Source of the DNA: Cellulomonas sp. URHE0023
GTDB taxonomy: Bacteria > Actinomycetota > Actinomycetes > Actinomycetales > Cellulomonadaceae
Reading direction: 5' to 3'
NCBI RefSeq assembly: GCF_000688475.1
Contig: NZ_JIAN01000006.1
Location: forward strand, 682,001-746,000
DNA: 64,000 nt
Below, in pieces: positions 55,007 to 64,000 of the stretch (position 1 is its first letter; each line of letters starts with the position of its first letter). The translations under genes were made by a program, and so were the position numbers. Below the pieces are notes generated by a model. The model did no database searches. It saw nothing but the letters and a program-made list of their open reading frames with translations, and was not told the DNA's origin.

Positions 55007-56080
55007 TCACCGGCCGTACTGGGCGGCGACCGGGCAGTCGAACGCACCCCGGTCGGCGAGGCCGACGTTGTTCAGGTACTTGACGATGATCCGGTACGAC
55101 TCGAAGAAGCCCACCTCGGTGTACTTCACGCCCAGCCGCTCGCAGTACTCACGGACGACGGGCTGGACGTGCTTGAGGTTCGGGCGGGGCATGCTCGGGA
55201 ACAGGTGGTGCTCGACCTGGTAGTTCAGGCCGCCCATCGCGAAGTCGACGGCCACACCGCCGCGGATGTTGCGTGACGTCAGCACCTGGCGCCGAAGGAA
55301 GTCGACCTTCATCCCGGCCGGGATGATCGGCATGCCCTTGTGGTTCGGGGCGAACGACCCGCCCAGGAAGACACCGAAGAGCGCCATCTGCACGAAGAAG
55401 AACGCGACCGCCTTGCCCGGGGGCAGGAGCACCAGCAGGATCGCGATGTAGAGGACGATCCTGCTGATCACGATCGTGGCGTCGACCTTGCGGTTCGGCA
55501 CAGGCCCCTTGGCGAGCAGGGCCCGGACGCTCGAGATGTGCAGGCTCATCCCCTCGAGGGTGAGCAGCGGGAAGAAGAACCAGCCCTGGTTGCGTCCGAA
55601 CCAGCCGCGGAAGCCGCTGCGGCTCTCGACGACGTCGGAGGTCCACGCGACGACGCCGGGCGCGATGTCGGGGTCCGCACCCTCCTGGTTGGGGACCGAG
55701 TGGTGCTTGTTGTGCTTGTTCCGCCACCACGAGGCCGAGAGGCCCGCGAACCCGCCGGCGAAGATCCGGGCGGTCCAGTCGTTCCAGGCGTTCGACTCGA
55801 AGATCTGGCGGTGCGCGCTGTCGTGACCGAGGAACGCCACCTGCGTGAGCACGACGGCGAGCGCCGCGGCGACGGCCAGCTGCCACCACGAGTCGCCGAC
55901 GACGACGACGAGCACCCACACGCCGGCGAACGCGAGGACGACGGCGATCATCCGCGTCCAGTAGTAGCCGTAGCGGCGGCGCAGGAGACCCGAGTCGCGC
56001 ACGTGGGCGGCGAGCGCGGAGTAGTCCTGGGCGTTCCGCTGTGCGCCCGCGAGGACTGCGCCCGAGGAGTCCGGGCTCAT
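55007..56080 (-). CDS. Membrane fatty acid desaturase
   Basis: A 357-residue integral membrane di-iron desaturase. The three His boxes are GHDSAH, NKHNKHH and QVEHH, with four hydrophobic helices arranged as in acyl-lipid/linoleoyl-CoA desaturases. No cytochrome b5 domain is present, so an external ferredoxin or reductase is needed. It probably adjusts membrane fluidity. ATG 56080 is family-length; longer reading lacks support. Confidence 0.9.
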   Translation of the reverse strand: MSPDSSGAVLAGAQRNAQDYSALAAHVRDSGLLRRRYGYYWTRMIAVVLAFAGVWVLVVVVGDSWWQLAVAAALAVVLTQVAFLGHDSAHRQIFESNAWNDWTARIFAGGFAGLSASWWRNKHNKHHSVPNQEGADPDIAPGVVAWTSDVVESRSGFRGWFGRNQGWFFFPLLTLEGMSLHISSVRALLAKGPVPNRKVDATIVISRIVLYIAILLVLLPPGKAVAFFFVQMALFGVFLGGSFAPNHKGMPIIPAGMKVDFLRRQVLTSRNIRGGVAVDFAMGGLNYQVEHHLFPSMPRPNLKHVQPVVREYCERLGVKYTEVGFFESYRIIVKYLNNVGLADRGAFDCPVAAQYGR

Positions 56081-56414
56081 GCGAGCGCCCCGGAGGTCGA
56101 GCGGTGGGCGGGCGGTGCGAGCAGCGCGAGGCTCAAGTAGGTCACAACCGATCTTCGTGGAGCCGCCAGCGACTGGGCGGTCGTGCGACGCACCAGCCGT
56201 TCGACAGGTGCGAAAGACGCTGGTGGGCGTCCCGACGGTGGTGGAGACGCCTGCCGACCCGCCACTTCTCTGTCGCGGGCGGTCCACCACGAATGCCCAG
56301 ACAGTACGGCACCCGCCTGAACATTTCTGGACTTGTTGCCCCGGGAACGCAAACTCGTGGGAGAACCCGAGGTAGGGCCCGGGGGCACACCTGGTTGCCG
56401 TCCACGGCGACGCC
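56081..56414. other. Intergenic region between the desaturase and ddl
   Basis: 334 bp without a convincing gene. It lies upstream of the desaturase and downstream of ddl. CCCCGGG and CCCGGGG form a wide inverted repeat near 56339-56386 that might act at the ddl 3' end. A TACTGT box near 56302-56307 could be a weak desaturase -10. Nothing else was recognised. Confidence 0.45.
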
Positions 56415-57548
56415 TCAGCGCAGTCCGGTCGGGCGGTCGAGCGCGAGCCGGATCAGCTCGTCGACGAGCTCCGGGTACGTGACGCCCGACGCCTGCCACA
56501 TGCGCGGGTACATCGAGAACGGTGTGAAGCCGGGCATCGTGTTGATCTCGTTGACCACGACCTCGCCGGTCGACGTCACGAAGACGTCGACGCGCGCCAG
56601 ACCCTCGCACCCGACCGCCTCGAACGTGCGGACGGCGACGTCCCGGACGGCCGCGGTCTCGGCGTCGGTCAGGTCGGCCGGACAGGCCAGGGTGACGCCC
56701 GCCTCGTCGAGGTACTTGGCCTCGAAGTCGTAGAAGGTGTGCCGCGGGTCGGTCACGAGGATCTCGCCCGGCAGCGAGGCCCGCGCGCGGGTCCCTGCGT
56801 GACCGCCGAGCACGCCGCACTCGATCTCACGCCCGACGATCGCCGCCTCGACGATGACCTTGGGGTCGTGCTGCTGGGCGGCCAGGATCGCCGCCGGCAG
56901 GTCCGCGAGGTCCGTCACGCGCGTGATACCCAGGCTCGAGCCTGCCCTGGCGGGCTTCACGAACAGCGGGAGCCCGAGGTCGGCGACGCGCTCGGACAGG
57001 CCCACCGGGTCGCGCTCGAGCTCCCCGGGCAGGACGACCACGAACGGCCCGACCGGGAGACCGTGGCCGGCCAGGACGAGCTTCATCATGTGCTTGTCCA
57101 TGCCGACCGCCGAGGCGAGGACGCCCGCTCCCACGTACCGGACGTCGGCCAGCTCGAGCATCCCCTGCAGCGTGCCGTCCTCGCCGAACGGGCCGTGCAG
57201 CAGCGGGAACACCACGTCGACCTCGCCGAGCACACGCGGCAGGCGCCCGGACTCGAGCACCTGGACGTCGCGGTCGTCGACCGCCTGCGGCAGCAGCACG
57301 TGGGCCGCAGTGTCCTCGACCTGCGGGAGCCGCCCGTCGGTGATCGCCCACCGATCCGGGTCGTCGTCGGCGAGCACCCAACGACCCGCAGGCGTGATCC
57401 CGACCGCGAGGACGTCGTACCGGTCGCGGTCGAGCGCGCGCAGCACTCCACCCGCCGTCGCACAGCTGATCGCGTGCTCGCCCGAGCGGCCGCCGAACAG
57501 CACCATGACCCGCGGTCGACGGTCTGGGAGGTCTGTGGTGGTGTCCAT
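56415..57548 (-). CDS. ddl: D-alanine--D-alanine ligase
   Basis: A 377-residue ATP-grasp ligase producing D-Ala-D-Ala for peptidoglycan. It has VMVLFGGRSGEHAIS at its N-terminus, PLLHGPFGEDGTLQG, LFVKPARAGSSLGITR and VNEINTMPGFTPFSMYPRM, which hold the nucleotide and metal ligands. It is divergent from the trans-sulfuration gene across 49 bp. Confidence 0.97.
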   Translation of the reverse strand: MDTTTDLPDRRPRVMVLFGGRSGEHAISCATAGGVLRALDRDRYDVLAVGITPAGRWVLADDDPDRWAITDGRLPQVEDTAAHVLLPQAVDDRDVQVLESGRLPRVLGEVDVVFPLLHGPFGEDGTLQGMLELADVRYVGAGVLASAVGMDKHMMKLVLAGHGLPVGPFVVVLPGELERDPVGLSERVADLGLPLFVKPARAGSSLGITRVTDLADLPAAILAAQQHDPKVIVEAAIVGREIECGVLGGHAGTRARASLPGEILVTDPRHTFYDFEAKYLDEAGVTLACPADLTDAETAAVRDVAVRTFEAVGCEGLARVDVFVTSTGEVVVNEINTMPGFTPFSMYPRMWQASGVTYPELVDELIRLALDRPTGLR

Positions 57549-57585
57549 CGCGCCGAACCCTACCTGGCGCGGGGCGCCGCCCCGG

Positions 57586-57591
57586 TAACCT
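57586..57591 (+). promoter_or_regulatory. -10 box of leaderless trans-sulfuration gene
   Basis: TAACCT six bases before the GTG start at 57598, again a TANNNT box at leaderless spacing. No ribosome binding site is present between them. Confidence 0.5.
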
Positions 57592-57597
57592 GCGGCA

Positions 57598-58740
57598 GTG
57601 ACTCCCGCTCAACCTGCAGACCTGTCTCCGGCGACGCTCGTCGTGAGCGCCGGTCGACCAGCCAGGGCCCAGGGCGCCCCGGTGAACCCACCGCTCGTCC
57701 TGTCCTCGACGTACGTCTCGCAAGGCGTACCCGCGCCGGGCGAGATGCTCTACGCGCGGATGTCCACCGAGACCTGGCACCCGTTCGAGGAGGCCCTCGG
57801 CCGCCTCGAGGGTTCGACCCACCCCGCGCTCGTGTTCGGGTCCGGCATGGCGTCCATCGCCGCCGCGTTCTCCCTCATCCCGGACGGCGGCCGGCTCGTC
57901 CTGGCGCGGCACGCGTACCAGGTGACCATCGGCTACGCGCGCGACCTCGCCCAGCGGCACGGGATCGACGTGGTCCTCGTCGACATCGACGACACGGAGT
58001 CGGTCGTCGCCGCTCTGCCTGGCGCGTCGCTGCTGTGGGTCGAGTCACCGACCAACCCCATGCTCGAGGTGGCCGACCTACCGGCACTCGTCGAGGCCGC
58101 GCACGCAGCGGGTGCGCTCGTGGGCGTCGACAACACCTTCGCCACTCCCCTGGTGCAGCGTCCTTTCGAGCACGGCGCCGACATCGTCATCCACTCGGTC
58201 ACCAAGTACCTCGCAGGCCACAGCGACGTCGTCCTGGGCGCCGCGCTCGCCGACGACGACGGCCTGCACGCACGGCTGCTCGCCTACCGCACGCTGCACG
58301 GGTCGATCGCCGGACCGTTCGAGGTCTGGCTCGCCCTGCGGGGACTGCGCACCTTGGCCCTCCGCGTGGAACGCGCCCAGTCGAACGCCGCCGAGCTCGC
58401 GAGGCGCCTCGCGGAGCATCCGGCCGTCGAGCAGGTGCGCCACCCCAGCCTGCCCTCCGACCCGGGGCACGAGCGCGCACGCCGCCTGATGGACGGCTAC
58501 GGGGCGATCATCGGGCTGCGCCCGCGCGGCGGGGCCGCCGCCGCAGACGCACTCGTCGCGGCTCTCGAGCTCTGGGTTCCTGCGACGAGCCTGGGCGGCG
58601 TGGAGTCGAGCCTGGAACGGCGCCGCCGGTTCCCTACCGAGTCGGTCACCGTCCCGGAGGACCTGCTGCGGCTGTCGGTCGGCATCGAGGACGTCGAGGA
58701 CCTCTGGACGGACCTCGACCGAGCCCTGCGGGCGTCGTAG
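57598..58740 (+). CDS. Trans-sulfuration PLP enzyme (cystathionine gamma-synthase/lyase family)
   Basis: A 380-residue PLP enzyme of the Cys/Met metabolism family. The PLP-binding Lys is in [12 protein letters not shown], with [14 protein letters not shown] and [18 protein letters not shown] also diagnostic. It may be cystathionine gamma-lyase or -synthase, or a methionine gamma-lyase; the sequence alone does not settle it. It sits between ddl and gpsA, which are adjacent or nearly so in mycobacteria, and could contribute to the sulfur economy of the strain. Confidence 0.9.
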   Translation: MTPAQPADLSPATLVVSAGRPARAQGAPVNPPLVLSSTYVSQGVPAPGEMLYARMSTETWHPFEEALGRLEGSTHPALVFGSGMASIAAAFSLIPDGGRLVLARHAYQVTIGYARDLAQRHGIDVVLVDIDDTESVVAALPGASLLWVESPTNPMLEVADLPALVEAAHAAGALVGVDNTFATPLVQRPFEHGADIVIHSVTKYLAGHSDVVLGAALADDDGLHARLLAYRTLHGSIAGPFEVWLALRGLRTLALRVERAQSNAAELARRLAEHPAVEQVRHPSLPSDPGHERARRLMDGYGAIIGLRPRGGAAAADALVAALELWVPATSLGGVESSLERRRRFPTESVTVPEDLLRLSVGIEDVEDLWTDLDRALRAS

Positions 58741-58744
58741 GCCC

Positions 58745-59752
58745 TCAGACGCCCTCGGCCTTGTGCGGCCGCGCGAGCAGCAGGGCCGCGAGCTGGTCGA
58801 TCGGGAGGCCCTCGTGCAGAACGCGCACCACGGCGGACGTGATCGGCATCTCGACACCGAGCGACGTGGCCAGCTCGAGCACCGAGCGCGAGGACTTCAC
58901 GCCTTCTGCCGTGCCGCCGGTCGCCGCGATGGCCTCTTCGAGCGTCTTGCCCCGGCCGATGTGCCCGCCGAGCGTGTGGTTGCGCGAGTCCGGTGAGGCG
59001 CAGGTCGCCATGAGGTCCCCCAGTCCGGCCAGACCGGGGAACGTGTCGGCATCGGCGCCCAGTGCGAGGCCCAGACGAGTCATCTCGACGAGACCGCGGG
59101 TGATGACGGTGGCCATGGTGTTGTAGCCGAGACCACGACCCTGCGAGATGCCGACGGCCAGCGCGATGACGTTCTTGACCGCACCGCAGAGCTCGACACC
59201 CACCACGTCGTCATTTGTGTACGGGCGGAAGTATGCCGACGCGCAGGCGTTGGCGACCAGCTGAGCCGTCGCCGGGCTGCTGGACGCCACCACGGTCGCG
59301 GTCGGCTGCCGGTGGGCGATCTCGAGGGCCAGGTTCGGTCCGGAGACGACGGCGACGCGCGACGCCGGGATGTCGAGGGCCTCGCAGACGACCTCGCTCA
59401 TCCGTCGGTCCGTCGAGAGCTCGACGCCCTTCATCAGCGACACGACGACCGCGTCCGGCGCGAGGAACGGCCGCAGCGGTGTCAGCAGAGCACGTGCCGA
59501 CTGCGACGGGATCGCGACAGCGACGAGATCGGCCCCGTCGAGGACGACGGACGGGTCCGACGACGCAGACACACCGGCCGGGAGGACGACCCCCGGAAGG
59601 TAGGCCTCGTTGCGGTGGTCGTCCGTGATCTGCCGGCAGACCGTGTCGTCGCGTCCCCAGACCGTGACCGAGCATCCGGCGTCCGCCAGTACCGCAGCGA
59701 ACGTGGTGCCCCACGCACCGGCTCCGAGCACGGCAGCGCGCAGCACCGTCAC
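58745..59752 (-). CDS. gpsA: Glycerol-3-phosphate dehydrogenase [NAD(P)+]
   Basis: A 335-residue enzyme making sn-glycerol-3-phosphate for phospholipids. It has the Rossmann motif GAGAWGTTFA, SGPNLALEIA, the catalytic Lys in CGAVKNVIALAVG, and TCASPDSRNHTLG. GTG 59752 overlaps the acyltransferase stop (GTGA). Its product is the substrate of the next enzyme, so the pairing is functional. Confidence 0.97.
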   Translation of the reverse strand: MTVLRAAVLGAGAWGTTFAAVLADAGCSVTVWGRDDTVCRQITDDHRNEAYLPGVVLPAGVSASSDPSVVLDGADLVAVAIPSQSARALLTPLRPFLAPDAVVVSLMKGVELSTDRRMSEVVCEALDIPASRVAVVSGPNLALEIAHRQPTATVVASSSPATAQLVANACASAYFRPYTNDDVVGVELCGAVKNVIALAVGISQGRGLGYNTMATVITRGLVEMTRLGLALGADADTFPGLAGLGDLMATCASPDSRNHTLGGHIGRGKTLEEAIAATGGTAEGVKSSRSVLELATSLGVEMPITSAVVRVLHEGLPIDQLAALLLARPHKAEGV

Positions 59753-60513
59753 GGCAGCTCCGGCTTCGTCGCGCGGTCCCCGCCGATGCGCTTCTCGCCC
59801 GGTTCGAGCGGCGTGCGCATGTCGTACCGGGTCGCGGGAGGCTGCTCCTCGCGGATGTCGGCCAGAAGCGCCGTGATCGCAGCCATCACACGCTCCGTGG
59901 CCTCGCGCAGCGTCGCCGTGTCCTGCGGGTTGTCGTACAGGTCGCTCAGGTCGACCGCGGGGCCGGCGACGATCGTGATCGTCTTGCGAGGGAACGGCCG
60001 CAGGAGCTTCTCGTACCGGCGGAGCAGGAGCTGCGGGCCCCACTGCGCGACCGGGACGACAGGAGCGCGTGTGGTCAGCGCGAGCCGAGCGACACCTGTC
60101 TTGGCGGCCATCGGCCACAGGTCGGGGTCCCTGGTCAGCGTGCCCTCGGGGAACACGGCGACGCAGTCGCCGTCGGCGATCGCGTCGACCGCGGCGTTGA
60201 GCGAGTCAGCGGCCGAGACCGTGTTGCGATGGACGGGGATCTGTCCGGTCGCGTGCAGCACGTTCCGCATGACCGGCACCTTGAACAGCGACGCCTTGGC
60301 CAGGATCTTCGGGGCGAAGCCGTTCTCCCACAGGAAGTACGCGAACGTCAGCGGGTCGATGTTCGTCATGTGGTTCGACGCCGCCAGAAAACCGCCCTCG
60401 GTCGGCAGGTTCTCGGCGCCGCGCCAGTCCTTGCGGGTCATCAGCCGCAGCACCGGGCGGACGAGATGCGCGACGGTGCGGTAGGCACGGTTGGACCTGG
60501 CGGGGGGATGCAC
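59749..60513 (-). CDS. plsC: 1-acyl-sn-glycerol-3-phosphate acyltransferase
   Basis: A 254-residue PlsC-like acyltransferase. The catalytic motif NHMTNID (H-x4-D) is near residue 53, and VAVFPEGTLTRDPDLWP carries the FPEGT substrate motif. A short basic N-terminus may attach it to the membrane. Its GTG start has no clear ribosome binding site, and translation may depend on read-through from murA, 20 bp upstream. Confidence 0.9.
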   Translation of the reverse strand: MHPPARSNRAYRTVAHLVRPVLRLMTRKDWRGAENLPTEGGFLAASNHMTNIDPLTFAYFLWENGFAPKILAKASLFKVPVMRNVLHATGQIPVHRNTVSAADSLNAAVDAIADGDCVAVFPEGTLTRDPDLWPMAAKTGVARLALTTRAPVVPVAQWGPQLLLRRYEKLLRPFPRKTITIVAGPAVDLSDLYDNPQDTATLREATERVMAAITALLADIREEQPPATRYDMRTPLEPGEKRIGGDRATKPELP

Positions 60514-60533
60514 GGGAGCCGATGCTACCGGGC

Positions 60534-61862
60534 TCAAGCGCGGGTGAGCTCGCGGCTGAACTGAGCCCCGAGCGCCTCGAGCTTGTCCGTGAACCGCTCG
60601 TACCCGCGGTCGATCAGGCTGATGCCCCGCACCGAGGAGGTGCCCTTCGCGGTGAGGGCCGCGATGAGGTGGCTGAACCCGCCGCGCAGGTCCGGCACCT
60701 CGATGTCGGCAGCGCTCAGGGACGTCGGACCAGAGATCACGGCCGAGTGGTAGAAGTTGCGCTGCCCGAACCGGCACGGACGGCCACCCAGGCACTCCTT
60801 GTAGACCTGGATCGTGGCGCCCATCCCGACCAGCGCGTCGACGAACCCGAACCGGTTCTCGTAGACCGTCTCGTGCACGATCGACAGGCCCTTGGCCTGG
60901 GTCAGGGCGACGACGAGCGGCTGCTGCCAGTCCGTCATGAACCCCGGGTGGACGTCGGTCTCGAGCTGGATGGAACGCAGGTCACCACCGGGATGGAAGA
61001 ACCGGATCCCCGCGTCGTCGACCTGGAACTCGCCACCGACCTTGCGGAACGTGTTGAGGAACGTCGTCATCTCGGGCTGCGTGGCCCCGCGCACGTACAC
61101 GTCGCCGCCGGTGGCGAGGGCGGCAGCGGCCCAGGACGCGGCCTCGATCCGGTCCGACAGCGCGGTGTGCTGGAACCCGACGAGCCGGTCGACGCCCTCG
61201 ATGCGGATCACCCGGTCGGTGTCGACCGAGATGATCGCGCCCATCTTCTGCAGGACGTTGATGAGATCCATGATCTCGGGCTCGATGGCCGCGTTGGCCA
61301 GCTCCGTGATGCCTTCGGCGCGCACGGCGGTCAGCAGCAGCTGCTCGGTCGCTCCGACGCTCGGGTACGGCAGCGCGATCTTGGTGCCCTGCAGACGACG
61401 GGGAGCGCGGATGTGGATGCCGTTGTCGGTCTTCTCCACGACCGCGCCGAACTGGCGCAGGATGTCGAGGTGGTAGTTGATCGGCCGGTCGCCGATCCGG
61501 CAGCCGCCCAGGTCGGGGATGAACGCCTCACCCAGCCGGTGCAGCAGCGGGCCGCAGAACAGGATCGGGATCCGGCTCGATCCTGCGTGCGTGTCGATGT
61601 CCGCGACGTGTGCCGACTCGACATCCGTCGGATCCAGGTGGAGCGTCCCGCCGTCGGCGTCGGCATCCACCGTGACGCCGTGGAGCTCCAGCAGGCCCGT
61701 GACCACGGCGACGTCGCGGATCTGCGGCACGTTGCGCAGCTCGCTCGGCGTCTCACCGAGCAGCGCGGCGACCATCGCCTTCGAGACGAAGTTCTTGGCC
61801 CCACGGACCGTGATGTCTCCCGACAGCGGGTTGCCCCCGTCGACGTACAGCAGATCGCTCAT
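60534..61862 (-). CDS. murA: UDP-N-acetylglucosamine 1-carboxyvinyltransferase
   Basis: A 442-residue enol-pyruvyl transferase that commits UDP-GlcNAc to peptidoglycan. K and N of RGAKNFVSKA (residues about 20-30) bind the substrate. The catalytic Cys is kept in GGCRIGDRPINYH near residue 118 (mycobacterial MurA has Asp). Two-domain inside-out barrel pattern throughout. ATG 61862 (MSDLLY) is preferred to 61880. Located between HU and plsC-gpsA as in other Micrococcales. Confidence 0.94.
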   Translation of the reverse strand: MSDLLYVDGGNPLSGDITVRGAKNFVSKAMVAALLGETPSELRNVPQIRDVAVVTGLLELHGVTVDADADGGTLHLDPTDVESAHVADIDTHAGSSRIPILFCGPLLHRLGEAFIPDLGGCRIGDRPINYHLDILRQFGAVVEKTDNGIHIRAPRRLQGTKIALPYPSVGATEQLLLTAVRAEGITELANAAIEPEIMDLINVLQKMGAIISVDTDRVIRIEGVDRLVGFQHTALSDRIEAASWAAAALATGGDVYVRGATQPEMTTFLNTFRKVGGEFQVDDAGIRFFHPGGDLRSIQLETDVHPGFMTDWQQPLVVALTQAKGLSIVHETVYENRFGFVDALVGMGATIQVYKECLGGRPCRFGQRNFYHSAVISGPTSLSAADIEVPDLRGGFSHLIAALTAKGTSSVRGISLIDRGYERFTDKLEALGAQFSRELTRA

Positions 61863-61906
61863 CGGACAATCGTCTCCCACGGACCCGCGTGCATCCGACC
61901 ACGAGC

Positions 61907-61928
61907 GCCCGGCACGCCGTCGCCGGGC
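61907..61928 (-). terminator. Hairpin between HU and murA
   Basis: GCCCGGC / GCCGGGC (7 bp) around ACGCCGTC, 22 bp downstream of the HU stop and ahead of murA. No U-tract. Probably a weak terminator of the HU transcript. Confidence 0.5.
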
Positions 61929-61950
61929 AGGACTTCACGTGGTCAGGGGC

Positions 61951-62619
61951 TTATTTCTTCTTCTTGGTGTTCTTGGACTTGCTGGCCTTGTTCTTGCCGG
62001 AGACGACCGCGGACTTCGCCGCCTTCGTCGTCGCGGCGCCCTTGGTGTCCTTCTTCTTCGTCGACACGGCCTTCGTCGGCGCAGCCTTCGCAGCCTTCGT
62101 CGAGGCAGCCTTCGTCGAGGCAGGCTTCTTCGAGCTCGGCTTCTTCCCTGCCGCGGACTTCTTCCCCTCGTCGGCGACCTTGGCGCTCTTCGCGCTCTTG
62201 GCCTTCGTCGCCGCGGGCGCGTCGGCCTCCGCCTTCTGGGCAGCGGGCGCCTTCGGCTTCGCGGGTGTCTTCGGCTCCGCGACGGCGATCGGTGCCAACG
62301 ACCCGGAGGGAGCACCCGACAGCGACGCGAGCGGTACCGCTGCACCCGACGCCACACGAGACCTCAGCGTCGCACCGGGGTGGAACCGCGCCACGGTGGT
62401 GGCCGGGACGTCGATCGACGAGCCCGTCTGCGGGTTCCGCGCGGTCCGTGCGGCGCGCGCCGCGGACTCGAACGTGCCGAACCCCGTCAGCGTGACGCGC
62501 TCGCCGGCGGCCAGGGCCGCGGTGATCTCGTCGAGCACGGCGTCCACCGCACCTGATGCTGCCGCCCTGCTCCAGCCGCGCGCGGCGATGCGATCAGCGA
62601 GGTCAGACTTGCCGGGCAT
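61951..62619 (-). CDS. hup: HU family DNA-binding protein with Lys/Ala-rich tail
   Basis: A 222-residue nucleoid protein. Residues about 1-95 are an HU domain (KSDLADRIAARGWSRAAA, LTGFGTFESAARAARTARNP), and the rest is a low-complexity Lys/Ala/Ser/Thr tail of the histone-like type found in actinobacterial HupB, which widens DNA contact. The start at 62619 has GGAGGG six bases upstream. An alternative at 62676 falls inside the leuD terminator and is rejected. It is next to leuCD as in mycobacteria. Confidence 0.92.
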   Translation of the reverse strand: MPGKSDLADRIAARGWSRAAASGAVDAVLDEITAALAAGERVTLTGFGTFESAARAARTARNPQTGSSIDVPATTVARFHPGATLRSRVASGAAVPLASLSGAPSGSLAPIAVAEPKTPAKPKAPAAQKAEADAPAATKAKSAKSAKVADEGKKSAAGKKPSSKKPASTKAASTKAAKAAPTKAVSTKKKDTKGAATTKAAKSAVVSGKNKASKSKNTKKKK

Positions 62620-62675
62620 GGTTGTCCCTCCGTCGGCCGACGCACGCACGTCGGGCTCGCTGATCACCGTAGTCA

Positions 62676-62710
62676 TCTGCGGCGGATCCGCAGGTCGGAC
62701 CCGCCGCAGA
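62676..62710 (-). terminator. Terminator after leuCD
   Basis: A 14-bp stem (TCTGCGGCGG-ATCC / GGAC-CCGCCGCAGA, one G-U on the RNA) around GCAGGTC, starting 6 bp after the leuD stop. It separates leuCD from the HU gene. Confidence 0.8.
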
Positions 62711-62716
62711 CCGACG

Positions 62717-63382
62717 TCAGGGCTTGCGGCCGATCTCCACGGGCACGCCCACGGGGCGCGCAGCGACGATCTCGACGGGCGGCAGGTGCTTGGCCGGCAG
62801 GGTGGCGGGGCGCCACGACTCGCGACGCGCCTCGAACTCGGAGATCTCGTCGGCGTGCTCGAGCGTCAGACCGATGTCGTCGAGGCCCTCCATGAGGCGC
62901 CACCGCGTGTAGTCGTCCACCTGGAAGGGCACCACGACGTCGTCGCACGTGATCGTCTTGGACTCGAGGTCGACCGTCACCTCGGTGCCCGGGCGGGTCT
63001 CGAGGATCTTCCAGATGAGCTCGATGTCCTCCTGCGACGCCTGGGCTGCGAGCAGCCCTTGCTTGCCGGAGTTGCCGCGGAAGATGTCCGCGAAACGGTT
63101 CGAGATGACGACCTTGAACCCGTAGTCCTTGAGCGCCCAGACGGCGTGCTCGCGCGACGAGCCGGTGCCGAAGTCGGGGCCGGCGACGAGGACCGAGCCG
63201 GCCTTGTACGCGTCTTGGTTGAGGACGAACGACGGGTCACCGCGCCAGGCGGCGAACAGTGCGTCCTCGAACCCGGTGCGCGTCACCCGCTTGAGGTAGA
63301 CGGCCGGGATGATCTGGTCGGTGTCCACGTTGCTGCGCCGCAGCGGGACGCCGACGCCGGTGTGCTGGCTGAACTTCTCCAT
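62717..63382 (-). CDS. leuD: 3-isopropylmalate dehydratase small subunit
   Basis: A 221-residue subunit of isopropylmalate isomerase in leucine synthesis. [37 protein letters not shown] and NSGKQGLLA are hallmarks. It partners the iron-sulfur large subunit LeuC, encoded 20 bp upstream. Confidence 0.97.
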   Translation of the reverse strand: MEKFSQHTGVGVPLRRSNVDTDQIIPAVYLKRVTRTGFEDALFAAWRGDPSFVLNQDAYKAGSVLVAGPDFGTGSSREHAVWALKDYGFKVVISNRFADIFRGNSGKQGLLAAQASQEDIELIWKILETRPGTEVTVDLESKTITCDDVVVPFQVDDYTRWRLMEGLDDIGLTLEHADEISEFEARRESWRPATLPAKHLPPVEIVAARPVGVPVEIGRKP

Positions 63383-63402
63383 GAGTCTTCTCGCTTCCTG
63401 GG

Positions 63403-64000
63403 TCAGACCGTCTGGAGGTCAGTGAGAGGGCTGCCGTCGGGGGTGGGTGCACCCGTACCGAGGTCGGCATACGACGAGAGCGTGCCGCGGATGGCGGTCG
63501 CGGCGGCGACGAGCGGGGAGACCAGGTGCGTGCGCCCACCCTTGCCCTGACGACCCTCGAAGTTGCGGTTCGACGTGGACGCCGAGCGCTCCCCCGGGGC
63601 GAGCTGGTCGGGGTTCATGCCCAGGCACATCGAGCAGCCGGCGTTGCGCCACTCCGCGCCGAAGTCCAGGAAGATCTTGTCGAGCCCCTCGGCCTCGGCC
63701 TGCAGGCGGACGCGTGCGGACGCCGGGACCACGAGAACGCGGACGTCGTCGGCCTTGTGCTTGCCCTGCACCACCTTGGCGACCGAGCGCAGGTCCTCGA
63801 TGCGGCCGTTGGTGCACGAGCCGATGAAGACGGTGTCGACCTTGATCTCGCGCAAGGGCTGCCCGGGGGTCAGGCCCATGTACTCGATGGCCCGCTCGGC
63901 GGCGCCACGCTCGTCGGCGTCGGCGATCTCCTCGGGGACCGGCACGGAGCCGGACAGCGGCAGGCCCTGGCCCGGGTTGGTCCCCCACGTGACGAACGGC
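63403..64000 (-). CDS. leuC: 3-isopropylmalate dehydratase large subunit, C-terminal part (cut by window edge)
   Basis: The last 199 residues of LeuC; the 5' part lies beyond the right edge. VTWGTNPGQ, the Fe-S ligand region GSCTNGR, and the two-Cys motif NAGCSMCLG are seen, so the three 4Fe-4S cluster cysteines are present. It isomerises 2- to 3-isopropylmalate with LeuD and is probably the first gene of leuCD. Confidence 0.96.
   Translation of the reverse strand, partial: PFVTWGTNPGQGLPLSGSVPVPEEIADADERGAAERAIEYMGLTPGQPLREIKVDTVFIGSCTNGRIEDLRSVAKVVQGKHKADDVRVLVVPASARVRLQAEAEGLDKIFLDFGAEWRNAGCSMCLGMNPDQLAPGERSASTSNRNFEGRQGKGGRTHLVSPLVAAATAIRGTLSSYADLGTGAPTPDGSPLTDLQTV

Noticed and set aside
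62620-62676. N-terminally extended HU start at 62676
   Set aside because: That ATG lies in the leuCD terminator stem, while 62619 has a good ribosome binding site and the canonical HU N-terminus.

Overview
This is a high-GC chromosomal window from an actinobacterium, most likely in the order Micrococcales and perhaps Cellulomonas-like. Indications are the strong G/C bias at third codon positions, many GTG starts, chains of ATGA/GTGA stop-start overlaps, and gene orders typical of the phylum: rplU-rpmA-obgE-proB / proA-nadD-rsfS; rne next to rplU; and the mutM-rnc-rpmF-DUF177-sepIVA-coaD-rsmD-recG-DAK2 / rpmB / thiL-DUF3515 / ddl / gpsA-plsC-murA-HU-leuDC run, which resembles the mycobacterial order. 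The taxonomic call is an inference. No rRNA, insertion sequence, integrase, prophage or CRISPR array was seen.

Layout. 1-4564 is a small carbohydrate locus: the start of an aldose 1-epimerase gene, a large DUF5107-TPR protein, and a divergent AraC regulator with an 18-bp palindrome between them. 4605-6276 holds a membrane-anchored VanY-type carboxypeptidase and tRNA-Ala(GGC). 6349-11075 is a minus-strand housekeeping run (histidine phosphatase, rsfS, a low-complexity membrane protein, nadD, a 46-aa membrane peptide, proA).

11080-27479 is the most interesting region. It is a divergent accessory block sitting exactly between proA and proB, genes that are normally adjacent. The minus arm encodes a nitroreductase/flavin reductase, an aldo-keto reductase, an MFS transporter, a rhodanese, an M20 amidohydrolase, a tandem-domain N-acetyltransferase and two luciferase-like (LLM) flavin monooxygenases. 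The plus arm encodes a complete peptide/nickel-type ABC importer and two further LLM monooxygenases, one of the NtaA/SnaA/DszA (YtnJ-like) family. The plus arm begins with a strong promoter followed at once by a SAM-IV-type riboswitch aptamer. Together with the acetylase, deacetylase and monooxygenase set, this points to a methionine/SAM-repressed system for importing and dismantling S-modified cysteine or other organosulfur compounds, analogous in logic to the Bacillus subtilis ytmI and yxe operons.

27533-34637 returns to conserved genes (proB, obgE, rpmA, rplU with a long structured leader, RNase E/G). 35069-41022 is the cydABDC operon for cytochrome bd oxidase, followed by a 2-hydroxyacid dehydrogenase. 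41986-52389 is a long minus-strand run for DNA repair, RNA processing, ribosome, division, CoA and lipid functions, with an ABC ATPase/DUF6297 pair inserted between recG and rsmD. 52651-64000 contains rpmB, a GNAT enzyme, thiL and a DUF3515 lipoprotein (both apparently leaderless), a fatty-acid desaturase, ddl, a divergent trans-sulfuration enzyme, gpsA-plsC-murA, an HU protein with a basic tail, and leuD-leuC, with leuC cut by the window end.
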